Program-made: the position numbers and the translations under genes | From: Bordetella pseudohinzii | GTDB lineage: Bacteria; Pseudomonadota; Gammaproteobacteria; Burkholderiales; Burkholderiaceae_B | Reading direction: 5' to 3' | DNA: 64,000 bases | Assembly (NCBI RefSeq): GCF_000657795.2 | Contig: NZ_JHEP02000013.1 | Coordinates: forward strand, 62,001-126,000 | Shown here: in pieces, positions 8,772 through 17,205 of the stretch | Numbering within the stretch: position 1 is the first letter of the stretch | How the letters are laid out: each line of letters starts with the position of its first letter | Notes under the pieces: generated by a model | What the model was told of the DNA's origin: nothing | Databases searched by the model: none | What the model saw: the letters and a program-made list of their open reading frames with translations, nothing else

Positions 8772-9958
8772 GCCGCCGCCCCGACGACGCGCTCGCGCAC
8801 CGGCAGGCACAGCAGCATCGCCACCAGGGCCAGCGCCAGCCCCACCCACCACACACCGTTATAGCTGCCGGTATGGGCATAGACATAGCCGCCCAGCCAC
8901 ACGCCGATGAAGCTGCCCACCTGATGGCAGAGGAAGGCAATGCCGGAAAGCGTGGCCGCGAAGCGCAGACCATAGATCTCGCCGATGAGGCCTTGGGTCA
9001 GGGGCACCGTCCCCAGCCAGAACAGACCCATCCAGGCCGCGAAGAGATAGAGCACGACGGGCGTGAGCGGCACGGCCAGCACCAGGATGATGCCAAAGGC
9101 GCGCAGGCCGTAGAGCCCGGCCAGCAGCCATTTCTTGCTGAAGCGCCCGCCCAGCTTGCCGGCATAGAAAGAGCCAAGCACATTGAACAGGCCGATGAGC
9201 GCGATGGCGGTCGCGCCATGGCTGGCATTCAATCCCGCGTCGGTCACGAAAGCCGGCAGGTGCAGCGTGATGAAGGCCGTATGGAAGCCGCAGACGAAAT
9301 AGCTCCAGGACAGGAAATGAAAGGACGGGTGCATCAAGGCCTGGCGCACCGCGAAGCCCAGGGTCTGCGGGCCGCCATGGCCCTGGGGCTTGCCGCGCAG
9401 AAACCAGGCCAGGGGCAGCGCCGCGGCCATCATCAGCGACAGCAGCCACAGCGCGCCGGTCCAATCCATATGGGTGATCGCCAGCTGGCCGCTGGGCACC
9501 ACCAGGAACTGGCCCAGCGAGCCGCCGGCGCTGGCAATGCCCATGGCCGTGCTGCGGTAGGCCGGCGGCACGGCGCGCGCGATGACGGGCAGGATGACGG
9601 GGAAGGTCGTGCCGGCCTGCCCCAGGCCGACCACCACTCCGCTCATGAAACAGAGCGTGAAGGCGTCGGCCGCATAGCGCGTGCCCAGCATGCCCAGGAA
9701 ATACAGCAATGCGCCCAGGGCGATCGTGCGGCCCGACCCATAGCGGTCGGCCATGATGCCCATGAAAATACAGGAAACGCCCCACACCAGGTTCTGCAGG
9801 GCGAAAGCGAAGGAAAACAGCTCCCGCCCCCAACCGTGCGCCAAACCCATGGGCTGCATGAAGAGGCCGAAGGTGGCGCGTACGCCCATGGCCAGGAGAA
9901 CCACCACCGTGCCCACGACAATCGTGCGCACGGATACCGCTTCTGCTGTATTCGACAT
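8768..9958 (-). CDS. MFS transporter
   Basis: A 396-residue inner-membrane protein with about 12 hydrophobic segments. The loop MADRYGSGRTIALG between segments 2 and 3 is the major facilitator signature. Segment 4-5 features (VVVGLGQAGTTFPVILP, ASAGGSLGQF) resemble the oxalate/formate antiporter-like and monocarboxylate porter-like MFS groups. The start MSNTAEAV was chosen because upstream in-frame codons encode a non-membrane stretch unlike family N-termini. The substrate cannot be read from the sequence. The stop overlaps the start of a 44-residue membrane peptide gene. Confidence 0.88.
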   Translation of the reverse strand: MSNTAEAVSVRTIVVGTVVVLLAMGVRATFGLFMQPMGLAHGWGRELFSFAFALQNLVWGVSCIFMGIMADRYGSGRTIALGALLYFLGMLGTRYAADAFTLCFMSGVVVGLGQAGTTFPVILPVIARAVPPAYRSTAMGIASAGGSLGQFLVVPSGQLAITHMDWTGALWLLSLMMAAALPLAWFLRGKPQGHGGPQTLGFAVRQALMHPSFHFLSWSYFVCGFHTAFITLHLPAFVTDAGLNASHGATAIALIGLFNVLGSFYAGKLGGRFSKKWLLAGLYGLRAFGIILVLAVPLTPVVLYLFAAWMGLFWLGTVPLTQGLIGEIYGLRFAATLSGIAFLCHQVGSFIGVWLGGYVYAHTGSYNGVWWVGLALALVAMLLCLPVRERVVGAAA

Positions 9959-10134
9959 GACAGTCGGCTTGTCTCGAGTCGTCGTCTGGCGTCGCTGCGC
10001 CATGTTATGGAAATCCGCCATGCCGGGCATCGCGGTCGCGCCCCTCCTGGCGCGTAAGACCAATGATAGACCCGGCCCCATCAAGCGAAAAGCCGCGGCG
10101 TCAGTGCTAGAATGCCGGTCTTCCTACCGCGCCC

Positions 10135-10163
10135 GTGCTTGAATATCGATGCGTTTCAAGCAC
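10135..10163. repeat. Perfect 9-bp inverted repeat upstream of tRNA-Arg
   Basis: GTGCTTGAA (10135-10143) and TTCAAGCAC (10155-10163) are separated by 11 nt, so arm centres are two helical turns apart, which suits a dimeric regulator. It lies 32 bp before the tRNA. A TGCTAGAAT extended -10-like element sits at 10105-10113, upstream of the repeat. No regulator can be named. Confidence 0.4.
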
Positions 10164-10195
10164 TTAAGCTGCCCAGTGCGCAAGGCGCGGCCGCG

Positions 10196-10270
10196 CTCGC
10201 CGTAGTTAAATGGATATAACCGGCCCCTCCTAAGGGTCAATTGGTGGTTCGATTCCACCCGGCGAGGCCA
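10196..10270 (+). tRNA. tRNA-Arg (anticodon CCU)
   Basis: A full cloverleaf can be drawn. The acceptor stem is CTCGCCG/CGGCGAG, the D arm matches the tRNA-Arg(CCU) type GTTAAATGGATATAAC, the anticodon stem is GGCCC/GGGTC with loop CTCCTAA (anticodon CCT at 10229-10231), and the T arm is GGTGG TTCGATT CCACC. CCA is encoded at 10268-10270. It reads AGG codons. No integrase or duplicated tRNA 3' end follows, so the site appears unoccupied by an island. Confidence 0.95.
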
Positions 10271-10569
10271 GCTCCAGCCTGTTTATCCCCCCGTCTTGTC
10301 CGCCGGCCATCAGCCCGACCGGATTTTCCCTAGCCCCCGCCGCCATTCAGCCTCCTGCAGGGCAAATTGGTATACGCTCGCGCGTCGATGGGCGGACATT
10401 AACCCGTCCCTAGTTTTTTATTGCATAAAACCGCAATGCCCCCTTGCGCGCCAGTTCAAATTGCTGTTTAAATTTGGCCCGTAAGCCCATAATTCACTTG
10501 GTTTTTTTCTAGCTTTACCCTAGACGTGACCGGGTTGTACTTTCATACAGACAGATAAGGCCTGTAATC
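10271..10569. other. Intergenic region between tRNA-Arg and pbpG
   Basis: No gene was found. The second half is AT-richer than the surroundings, with runs such as TAGTTTTTTATTGCAT and TGTTTAAATTT, as expected for promoters. A weak GGAC/GTCC stem followed by CTAGTTTTTT (about 10394-10429) could end the tRNA transcript. The pbpG promoter probably lies at 10450-10555, but no hexamer pair was convincing. Confidence 0.35.
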
Positions 10570-11676
10570 ATGGCATTTCCCTGGATACGCGCGGTCGCAT
10601 CGGCAATAGCGCCCATGGCGCTGGCCCTGGCGACCCTGCACTCGGCAAGCGCCCTGGCGGCCAAGCCGGCGGATCCCTGCAAGACCAACGCGAAGTCCGC
10701 CGAATGCAAGGCGGCCAAGAAAAAATCGGCCGGCGCCAAATCCGCCGGCAAGACAGACAGCAAGGCCAGCGCCGCCAAGAAGCCGGCCGGCAAGACCGCC
10801 AAAAAGTCCACCCGCGCCAAGAGCGCGTCCAGCAAGAAAATCACTGCCAAGACCCGTAGCCGCGCCGCCGCCGCGGCGGCCACCACGAGCGCCGCGCTGG
10901 CGCCGGCGGCCGCCTCCCCGGCCGCCGAGGCGCGCGCCCTGCGCTCGTCCACGGCCTATGTCCAGGATCTCGAAACCTCGACCGTGCTCTTCGCCAAGAA
11001 CGAGAACGTCGTGCGCCCCATCGCCTCCATCTCCAAGCTCATGACCGCGCTGGTGGTGGTGGACGCCAACCAGCCGATGAACGAGATCATCGAGATCACC
11101 GACGAAGACGTCGATACGCTCAAGCACACGACCTCGCGCCTGCGCGTGGGCACGCGCCTGTCGCGCGGCGACATGCTGCATCTGGCGCTGATGTCCTCCG
11201 AGAACCGCGCCGCCCACGCCCTGGGCCGCAACTATCCCGGCGGCCTGCCCGCCTTCGTCGAGGCCATGAACGCCAAGGCCCGCTCGCTGGGCATGCTCAA
11301 TACGCATTTCATCGAGCCCACGGGCCTGTCGAGCGAAAACGTATCCTCCCCGCATGACCTGGCCCGCCTGCTGCGCGCGGCCGCGCAGCGCCCGCTCATC
11401 CATCGCTATTCGACCGACACCGAATACGATGTCGAGATCAACAAGCGCACGCAGACCTTCCGCAACACCAATCTGCTGGTGCGCAAGCCCGATTGGGACA
11501 TCAAGGTTTCCAAGACCGGCTTCATCAACGAAGCGGGCGAGTGCCTGGTCATGCTGGCCCGCATCAATGGCCGCGACATGGCCATCGTGCTGCTGGACTC
11601 CCAGGGCAAGCTCTCGCGTATCGGCGATGCGGTCCGCATCCGCCGCATCGTGCAAAGCGACGTGGCGATGCTCTGA
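10570..11676 (+). CDS. pbpG: D-alanyl-D-alanine endopeptidase, PBP7 type
   Basis: A 368-residue periplasmic serine peptidase of the S11 family. A signal peptide covers about residues 1-31. It is followed by an unusually long lysine/alanine-rich linker (about 32-115) that resembles a cell-wall or DNA-binding tail. The catalytic domain shows SISK (Ser near 153), SEN (near 209) and KTG (near 314). PBP7-type enzymes cut D-Ala-meso-DAP cross-links in peptidoglycan. A terminator follows at 11695. The cationic linker is well beyond the usual family N-terminus and may bind wall polymers. Confidence 0.92.
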   Translation: MAFPWIRAVASAIAPMALALATLHSASALAAKPADPCKTNAKSAECKAAKKKSAGAKSAGKTDSKASAAKKPAGKTAKKSTRAKSASSKKITAKTRSRAAAAAATTSAALAPAAASPAAEARALRSSTAYVQDLETSTVLFAKNENVVRPIASISKLMTALVVVDANQPMNEIIEITDEDVDTLKHTTSRLRVGTRLSRGDMLHLALMSSENRAAHALGRNYPGGLPAFVEAMNAKARSLGMLNTHFIEPTGLSSENVSSPHDLARLLRAAAQRPLIHRYSTDTEYDVEINKRTQTFRNTNLLVRKPDWDIKVSKTGFINEAGECLVMLARINGRDMAIVLLDSQGKLSRIGDAVRIRRIVQSDVAML

Positions 11677-11694
11677 GCCTCGCCCGGACAAGAC

Positions 11695-11722
11695 AAAGGC
11701 CGCTTGCGCGGCCTTTTTTTTT
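11695..11722 (+). terminator. Rho-independent terminator after pbpG
   Basis: The stem AAAGGCCGC/GCGGCCTTT with loop TTGC is followed by a run of T. It lies 18 bp after the pbpG stop codon. Confidence 0.85.
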
Positions 11723-11736
11723 CGCGCCCGCCGCCC

Positions 11737-12108
11737 TCAGGCATGCACGGGCAAGGGATCGTAAAGATGCGGCGGCAAGCCGTCGAACACGGCGGCGGCA
11801 TCCAGCGAACGGATGGGCACGCGCGCATCGCGCGGGATGCGGCCTTCGACCTGCAGCATCTGGTAGCGCAGGCAGCACACCCGCAAAAAGGACGTGAAAT
11901 TGGCCGCCTCGCCGCGATACGCCATCAGCTCATCGTAGAGGCGTTCGATCAGCTGGGTGACGCGCAGGCCGTCACGCTCGGCGATCTCCTGCAGGACGTC
12001 CCAGAACAGTTTCTCCAGCCTGACGCTGGTGGCCACGCCGTGCAGCCGCAGCGAGCGGCTTTCAGGGGCATAGGATTGTGCATTGGCGCGTATGAAGATC
12101 TCGCACAT
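11737..12108 (-). CDS. Ribbon-helix-helix domain protein
   Basis: A 123-residue protein. Residues about 20-65 (SLRLHGVATSVRLEKLFWDV, then LQEIAERDGLRVTQLIERLY) fit the RHH_4-type ribbon-helix-helix fold, in which a beta strand is followed by two helices that dimerise to bind DNA. The start MCEIFIRA has a GGAGGG ribosome site 5 nt upstream, so a longer frame reaching 12339 is rejected. It may repress its own transcription or a nearby gene; no operator could be assigned. Confidence 0.72.
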   Translation of the reverse strand: MCEIFIRANAQSYAPESRSLRLHGVATSVRLEKLFWDVLQEIAERDGLRVTQLIERLYDELMAYRGEAANFTSFLRVCCLRYQMLQVEGRIPRDARVPIRSLDAAAVFDGLPPHLYDPLPVHA

Positions 12109-12179
12109 GGGACCCTCCGGTGATGGCCGCACTGTACGGTCTAGCCCGCCCCGGTGGCAAGCGCCGCCGGGGCGGCGCC

Positions 12180-12758
12180 TCAGTGCGAAATCCGCGTGCC
12201 CAGCACCGCCAGGAACTGGGCCAGCCAGGCGGGATGGGCCGGCCAGGCCGGCGCGGTGACCAGATTGCCATCGGTATGAGCCTGGTCGATGGCGATTTCG
12301 GCATAGGTGCCGCCGGCCAGGCGGACCTCGGGCGCGCAAGCCGGATAGGCCGAGCAGGTGCGCCCCTTGAGAATATCGGCGGCGGCCAGCAGCTGGGCGC
12401 CATGGCAGACGGCGGCGATCGGTTTGCGCGCCGCATCGAAATGGCGCACGATTTCCAGCACCCTGGCGTTCAGGCGCAGGTACTCGGGCGCGCGCCCGCC
12501 GGGGATGACCAGGCCGTCGTAGTTCTCCGGCTCGACCTTGGCGAAGTCGTAGTTGAGCGCGAAGTTATGGCCCCGTTTTTCGCTATAGGTCTGCGCGCCC
12601 TCGAAATCGTGGATGGCCGTGGCGACGGTGTCGCCGGCCTTTTTGTCGGGGCATACGGCATGGACCACGTGGCCGACCGCCAGCAGGGTCTGGAAGGGCA
12701 CCATGGTCTCGTAGTCTTCGGCATAGTCGCCGACCAGCATCAAGAGCGTTTTGCTCAT
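12180..12758 (-). CDS. DJ-1/PfpI family protein
   Basis: A 192-residue glutamine-amidotransferase-like protein. The nucleophile elbow reads [10 protein letters not shown], with the cysteine near residue 108, and the conserved [11 protein letters not shown] loop lies before it. PfpI/DJ-1 relatives act as glyoxalases, deglycases, chaperones or peptidases, so the activity cannot be fixed. The ATG at 12758 is preceded by AGGAG at good spacing; a longer in-frame start at 12782 lacks this. A GC-rich 8-bp hairpin (12147-12174) follows the gene without a U-tract. Confidence 0.85.
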   Translation of the reverse strand: MSKTLLMLVGDYAEDYETMVPFQTLLAVGHVVHAVCPDKKAGDTVATAIHDFEGAQTYSEKRGHNFALNYDFAKVEPENYDGLVIPGGRAPEYLRLNARVLEIVRHFDAARKPIAAVCHGAQLLAAADILKGRTCSAYPACAPEVRLAGGTYAEIAIDQAHTDGNLVTAPAWPAHPAWLAQFLAVLGTRISH

Positions 12759-12851
12759 TGTCGTCTCCTGTCCCGGCTCCATAGTGGCGGGTGCGGTCTA
12801 TTGTGGAGCCGCCGGACAGGCCCGGGGTGGTACAGGATTACCGCGTCCGCC

Positions 12852-13340
12852 CTACTCCAGCCCCACGCTGACCGTCTTGGCGCCCAGCAGCTCGACGAGC
12901 ACGGCCGGCGCGATGCCCACGAGATAGCCGCGCCGCCCGCCATTGATATAGACCTCGGGGTGCGACAGGATGCTTGCTTCGACATAGACCGGCATGCGCT
13001 TGCGCGTGCCGAAGGGCGAGGTGCCGCCCACCTGGTAGCCGGAGTGGCGCTGGGCCACCTCGGGTTGGCAGGGCGCGACTTTCTTGCAGCCGGCCTGCCG
13101 CGCCAGATTCTTGGTCGAGACCTCGCGGTCGCCATGCATGATGACCACCAGCGGCCGGGCCGCCTCGTCTTCCATGATCAGGGTCTTGACCACCGCATGC
13201 GGGTCCAGGCCCAGCTGGCGGGCCGCCTCGCCGGCGCCGCCATGGTCGATGTAATCGTAAGTGTGTTCCGTAAAGGCCACTTTATGCTGCCTGAGGAACT
13301 GGGTGGCGGGCGTTTCGGAGACGTGACGGGATTTGCTCAT
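12852..13340 (-). CDS. ybaK: Cys-tRNA(Pro)/Cys-tRNA(Cys) deacylase YbaK
   Basis: A 162-residue trans-editing factor of the YbaK/ProX family, which hydrolyses mischarged Cys-tRNA(Pro). Family features are DPHAVVKTLIM with the key lysine, VVIMHGDREVS, and GYQVGGTSPFGTRKRMPVYV. Length matches the family. The gene lies 13 nt after the xerD stop on the same strand and may share its transcript. Confidence 0.93.
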   Translation of the reverse strand: MSKSRHVSETPATQFLRQHKVAFTEHTYDYIDHGGAGEAARQLGLDPHAVVKTLIMEDEAARPLVVIMHGDREVSTKNLARQAGCKKVAPCQPEVAQRHSGYQVGGTSPFGTRKRMPVYVEASILSHPEVYINGGRRGYLVGIAPAVLVELLGAKTVSVGLE

Positions 13341-13353
13341 GGGATGCGGGCGC

Positions 13354-14280
13354 CTAGGCGCGGGGATGATGGGCCGCGTGCAGCGATTTCAGGCGCTCGC
13401 GGGCCACATGGGTGTAGATCTGGGTGGTCGAAATATCGGCGTGCCCCAGCAGCAGCTGCACCACGCGCAGGTCGGCGCCGTGGTTGAGCAGGTGGGTGGC
13501 GAAAGCATGGCGCAGCACATGGGGCGACAGCGGCGCGAGCACGCCGGCGCGCTGGGCGTATTTCTTGACGAGCTGCCAGAAAGCCTGGCGCGACATGGCC
13601 TGGGCGCGCCCGGTGACGAACAAGGCGTCCGAGACGCGCGCGCCGACCAGTTCGGGGCGCGCTTGCGCCAGATAGCGCTGCAGCCAGTGCGCGGCCTCCG
13701 CGCCCAGCGGAACCAGCCTGTCCTTGCCGCCCTTGCCCTGGATCACGCGCACCACGCCGTCGGTCATGCTGACGTCCAGCGTCTTGAGGCTGACCAGCTC
13801 GGATACCCGCAGGCCCGTGGCGTAAAGCGTCTCCAGCATGGCGCGGTCGCGCAGGCCGCGCGCCGTGTCCAGATCAGGCGCGCCCAGCAAGGCTTCGACC
13901 TGGGCTTCGGACAGCGTCTTGGGCACGCGCAGCGGCTGCTTGGCGGCCTCCAGCGCGAGACAGGGATCGGCGGCGGCGCGCTTTTCGCGCAGCGCCCAGG
14001 CATAGAAACGGCGCAGCGCCGCCAGCCTGCGGTTGGCGGTGGCCGGCCGGCTTTCTTCGTGCCGCGCGGCAAACCAGGCTTCGATGTCGGCGCTGGTGGC
14101 CGCGCACAGCTGCCCGCCCGCGGTTACGCCGGGCGGCGGCGCCTGCAGCCATAGGGCGAAGGCGCTCAGGTCGCGCCGATAGGCCGCCAGGGTATTGGCG
14201 GCCAGGCCGTCTTCGAGCCAGATGGCGTCGATGAAGGCATCGATATCAGCCTGCGAGGTCAGGGGTCGGTCGTCGGACAT
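13354..14280 (-). CDS. xerD: Site-specific tyrosine recombinase XerD
   Basis: A 308-residue recombinase that with XerC resolves chromosome dimers at dif. Catalytic residues are Arg158 (ATGLRVSEL), Lys183 (QGKGGKDRLV), His254 and Arg257 (HVLRHAFATH), His280 (LLGHADI) and Tyr289 (TQIYTHV). The N-terminal SAM-like domain covers residues 10-100. Length and motifs are those of the housekeeping enzyme, and flanking genes are ordinary, so it is not a mobile-element integrase. Confidence 0.94.
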   Translation of the reverse strand: MSDDRPLTSQADIDAFIDAIWLEDGLAANTLAAYRRDLSAFALWLQAPPPGVTAGGQLCAATSADIEAWFAARHEESRPATANRRLAALRRFYAWALREKRAAADPCLALEAAKQPLRVPKTLSEAQVEALLGAPDLDTARGLRDRAMLETLYATGLRVSELVSLKTLDVSMTDGVVRVIQGKGGKDRLVPLGAEAAHWLQRYLAQARPELVGARVSDALFVTGRAQAMSRQAFWQLVKKYAQRAGVLAPLSPHVLRHAFATHLLNHGADLRVVQLLLGHADISTTQIYTHVARERLKSLHAAHHPRA

Positions 14281-14311
14281 GGAGGGCAGCGGAAACCGGA
14301 GCGTCCCAATT

Positions 14312-15223
14312 CTACGGGGCGCGGGCGGCCTCGCGCGAGGCCATGGTCTTGAGCCAGACCTCGAAGGCCTTCAGGGCGCCGGAGCGCTCGCTGTGCTGCG
14401 GATAGCCGAAGTAATAGCCCTGGCTGACCTGCAGGGACTGAGGCACGGGCATGACCAGGCTGCCGGCATCCAGCGCCGGCTGGGCCAGGAAACGCGGCAT
14501 CAGGCCCACGCCCAGGCCGGCCTGGACGGCGGCCATCACCATGGTGAAGAGCTCGTAGCGCGGCCCGCCGGCGGCCTGCGGCCCATAGAGATGGCCGTTG
14601 GCGCCATACCACTGGCGCCAGGCATCGGGCCGCGAGGCCAGGTGCAAATGCGTCATGCCGGACAGCGCCGAGCTGCCCTGCTCGCGCGCCCGCTCGGCCA
14701 AGGCCGGCGCGCAGACTGGCACCAGCTCGCGCTCGGGAAACAGCAGCACGCCCTTGCTGCCGGGCCAGACGCCATCACTGTGATAGAGCGCGCCGTCGAA
14801 AGGCTGGTCCTTGAACTGGAAAGGCAGCGTGCGCACCGAGAGGCTGACGGTGATGTCGGGCTGCGCCTGCTGGAAATCGGCCAGGCGCGGGATCAGCCAG
14901 GTGGTGGCCAGCGTGGGCACGACGGCGATATGGATGCTGCGCCCCATGCCCGTGCGGCTGACCAGGCCGAAGGTGTCTTTTTCGATCTGTTCGAGATGAT
15001 GTCGGATGCGCCCGGCGTATTCGGCGCCATGGTCGGTCAGCACGATGCGCCGCCTGACGCGGGTAAACAGCTGCACGCCCAGGCGCGCCTCCAGGCTGGC
15101 GACCTGCCGGTAGACCGCGCTATGGGTCAAGGAGAGCTCCTCGGCCGCGCGCGAGAAGCTGCCCAGGCGCGCCGACGCCTCGAAGGCCTGCAAGGCGCTG
15201 AGGTTGGGGATGCCGTTTCTCAT
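14312..15223 (-). CDS. LysR-family transcriptional regulator (GcvA-like)
   Basis: A 303-residue regulator. The winged helix-turn-helix is at residues about 7-65 (LSALQAFEASARLGSFSRAA, then ELSLTHSAVYRQVASLE). The effector domain follows, with IHIAVVPTLATTWLIPRL characteristic of the GcvA/AmpR-like group. The ATG at 15223 gives the normal LysR N-terminus; a longer frame to 15397 does not. It is divergent from a thiamine-diphosphate enzyme gene, with dyads in the shared intergenic region, so it probably controls that gene. The effector is unknown. LysR proteins named GcdR regulate glutaryl-CoA dehydrogenase in related bacteria, which is possible here too. Confidence 0.9.
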   Translation of the reverse strand: MRNGIPNLSALQAFEASARLGSFSRAAEELSLTHSAVYRQVASLEARLGVQLFTRVRRRIVLTDHGAEYAGRIRHHLEQIEKDTFGLVSRTGMGRSIHIAVVPTLATTWLIPRLADFQQAQPDITVSLSVRTLPFQFKDQPFDGALYHSDGVWPGSKGVLLFPERELVPVCAPALAERAREQGSSALSGMTHLHLASRPDAWRQWYGANGHLYGPQAAGGPRYELFTMVMAAVQAGLGVGLMPRFLAQPALDAGSLVMPVPQSLQVSQGYYFGYPQHSERSGALKAFEVWLKTMASREAARAP

Positions 15224-15368
15224 TGCTGTTCGTCCATACTGCGTGTCACTTCGGGCAGCCCCGGCTAGGCGCGGCGCGCGCCCGCCGATAGGCTTACCCC
15301 CTTGCCGCCGCCCGTCCCGGTCGATGCTGCGATGCAGCATCCGGATACGTGCCGGCAGCTCACTATCA

Positions 15369-15397
15369 TGTGCAATTTTATCAATTGCCTTGTGCAA
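15369..15397. promoter_or_regulatory. Candidate LysR operator between the divergent genes
   Basis: Two copies of TGTGCAA (15369-15375 and 15391-15397) lie exactly 22 bp apart. Between them is the dyad CAATT-N5-AATTG (15373-15387), which has the length and symmetry of LysR boxes. A TTGCCT (15385-15390) and TATTCT (15409-15414) with 18-bp spacing could be the promoter of the thiamine-diphosphate enzyme gene. The link to the adjacent LysR gene is inferred from position only. Confidence 0.45.
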
Positions 15398-15441
15398 GTC
15401 TGGAACATTATTCTGGCGCGATATTTCCCGTAATCCGACAT

Positions 15442-17151
15442 ATGAATACCCAATCCTCCGCGACGCCCTCTCCCGCCAGCCCCCGCATGGGCGGCCACAT
15501 CCTGGTCGACCAATTGGCCGCCCATGGCGTCAAGCACGTCTTCTGCGTGCCGGGCGAGAGCTATCTGGCCGTGCTGGACGGCCTGCACGACGCCAGCATC
15601 GAAGTCACGGTCTGCCGCCAGGAAGGCGGCGCGGCCATGATGGCCGATGCCCATGGCAAGCTGACGGGCGAGCCGGGCATCTGCATGGTCACCCGCGGCC
15701 CGGGCGCGTCCAATGCGCTGGCCGGCGTGCACATCGCCAAGCAGGATTCCACCCCGCTGATCCTCTTTGTCGGCCAGATCGAACGCGGCATGCGCGAGCG
15801 CGAGGCCTTCCAGGAGATGGATTACCGCGCCGTCTTCGGCACCCAGGCCAAATGGGTCACGGAGATCGACCAGGTCGAGCGCATTCCCGAGCTGATTTCG
15901 CGCGCCTTCCATATCGCCACCTCGGGCCGCCCGGGCCCGGTGGTCATCGCCCTGCCCGAGGACATGCTGGTCGAGACGGCCGCCGTGCCCGACGCGCCGC
16001 ATTACGAAGTCATCGACGCCGCGCCGGCCGCCGGCCAGATGGAGACGCTCGCGCAGATGCTGGCCGAGGCCCGCAAGCCGGTCGCCATCCTGGGCGGCAC
16101 CCGCTGGGACGCCGAAGCGGTGGCGCGCTTTGCCGATTTCGCCCGCGCCCATGCGCTGCCGGTGGCCGTGTCCTTCCGGCGCCAGATGCTGTTCCCGGCC
16201 GACCACCCCTGCTATATCGGCGACGTGGGCCTGGGCATCAACCCCGCGCTGCTGGCCCGCGTGAGCGAGGCCGACCTGATCCTCCTGGTGGGCGGCCGCA
16301 TGTCGGAAAGCCCCAGCCAGGCCTATACGCTGCTGGACATCCCGGTGCCGCGCCAGAAACTGGTGCACGTGCATCCGGACAGCGCCGAACTGGCGCGCGT
16401 CTACCGCCCCCATCTCGCCGTCAATGTCTCGCCCGCGGCCTTCAGCGCCGCCCTGGCCGGGCTGCCCGCGCCCAAGGCCGCGCCGGCCTGGGCCGCCGAC
16501 ACCGAAGCCATGCGCCAGAACTACCTGGCCTGGAGCGATCCCGGCAAGATCCGCACCCCCGGCAAGCTGCAGATGGGCGAAGTCATGGCCTATCTCGAAG
16601 ACAGACTGCCGGCCGACGCCATCATGACCAATGGCGCGGGCAATTACGCCACCTGGCTGCACCGCTTTCACCGCTACACCCGCTACGGCACCCAGCTGGC
16701 GCCCACCTCGGGCTCCATGGGCTATGGCCTGCCGGCCGCCGTGGGCGCCAAGCGCGTCTGGCCCGACAAGACGGTCGTCTGCTTCGCCGGCGACGGCTGC
16801 TTCCTGATGCACGGCCAGGAGTTCGCCACGGCCGTGCAGTACGATCTGCCCATTATCGTGGTGCTGGTCGACAACGGCATGTACGGCACCATCCGCATGC
16901 ACCAGGAGAAGCACTACCCCGGCCGTATTTCGGCCACCCAATTGAAGAATCCCGATTTCGCCGACTATGCCCGCGCCTTTGGCGGACATGGCGAACGTGT
17001 GGAGACGAGCGCCGAGTTCGGCCCCGCCTTCGAGCGGGCGCTGGCCAGCGGCAAGCCCGCCATCCTGCATTGCCTGATCGACCCCGAGACGATCTCTCCG
17101 TCGACCACCCTGGAAAAAATTCGCGCCGCGGCCCTGAAGGCCCAGGCTTGA
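15442..17151 (+). CDS. Thiamine-diphosphate-dependent enzyme (acetolactate synthase-like)
   Basis: A 569-residue enzyme with the three-domain architecture of the acetohydroxyacid synthase/oxalyl-CoA decarboxylase superfamily. The cofactor-activating glutamate is Glu61 (VCRQEGGAAMMADA). The thiamine-diphosphate and magnesium motif GDGCFLMHG...DNGMYG begins near residue 450. The central FAD/nucleotide-like domain is present. The true reaction is uncertain: it stands alone without an ilvH-type small subunit, so it is probably not the biosynthetic acetolactate synthase. It is transcribed toward gcdH and divergent from a LysR gene. The ATG at 15442 was chosen because the upstream frame runs through the candidate operator. 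Confidence 0.85.
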   Translation: MNTQSSATPSPASPRMGGHILVDQLAAHGVKHVFCVPGESYLAVLDGLHDASIEVTVCRQEGGAAMMADAHGKLTGEPGICMVTRGPGASNALAGVHIAKQDSTPLILFVGQIERGMREREAFQEMDYRAVFGTQAKWVTEIDQVERIPELISRAFHIATSGRPGPVVIALPEDMLVETAAVPDAPHYEVIDAAPAAGQMETLAQMLAEARKPVAILGGTRWDAEAVARFADFARAHALPVAVSFRRQMLFPADHPCYIGDVGLGINPALLARVSEADLILLVGGRMSESPSQAYTLLDIPVPRQKLVHVHPDSAELARVYRPHLAVNVSPAAFSAALAGLPAPKAAPAWAADTEAMRQNYLAWSDPGKIRTPGKLQMGEVMAYLEDRLPADAIMTNGAGNYATWLHRFHRYTRYGTQLAPTSGSMGYGLPAAVGAKRVWPDKTVVCFAGDGCFLMHGQEFATAVQYDLPIIVVLVDNGMYGTIRMHQEKHYPGRISATQLKNPDFADYARAFGGHGERVETSAEFGPAFERALASGKPAILHCLIDPETISPSTTLEKIRAAALKAQA

Positions 17152-17205
17152 GCGCGCGCGAAAATTTAAATTTAAACTTCAAGCATCCATACACTGGAGT
17201 ACCGA

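Noticed and set aside
2430-8864. Uninterrupted plus-strand frame of more than 2100 codons
   Set aside because: It lies opposite the two helicase-nuclease genes, whose motifs are unmistakable. Its translation is low-complexity Arg/Ala/Gly/Gln, as expected for the antisense of high-GC codons.
10196-10270. tRNA-Arg as an occupied integration site
   Set aside because: No duplicated tRNA 3' end and no integrase or foreign genes were seen on either side.
13354-14280. Tyrosine recombinase as sign of an integrated element
   Set aside because: Length, catalytic residues and neighbours are those of housekeeping XerD. There are no attachment repeats or cargo genes.
15265-17070. Long minus-strand frame opposite the thiamine-diphosphate enzyme gene
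   Set aside because: The plus strand encodes a full enzyme with catalytic Glu61 and the cofactor motif. The opposite frame has shadow composition.
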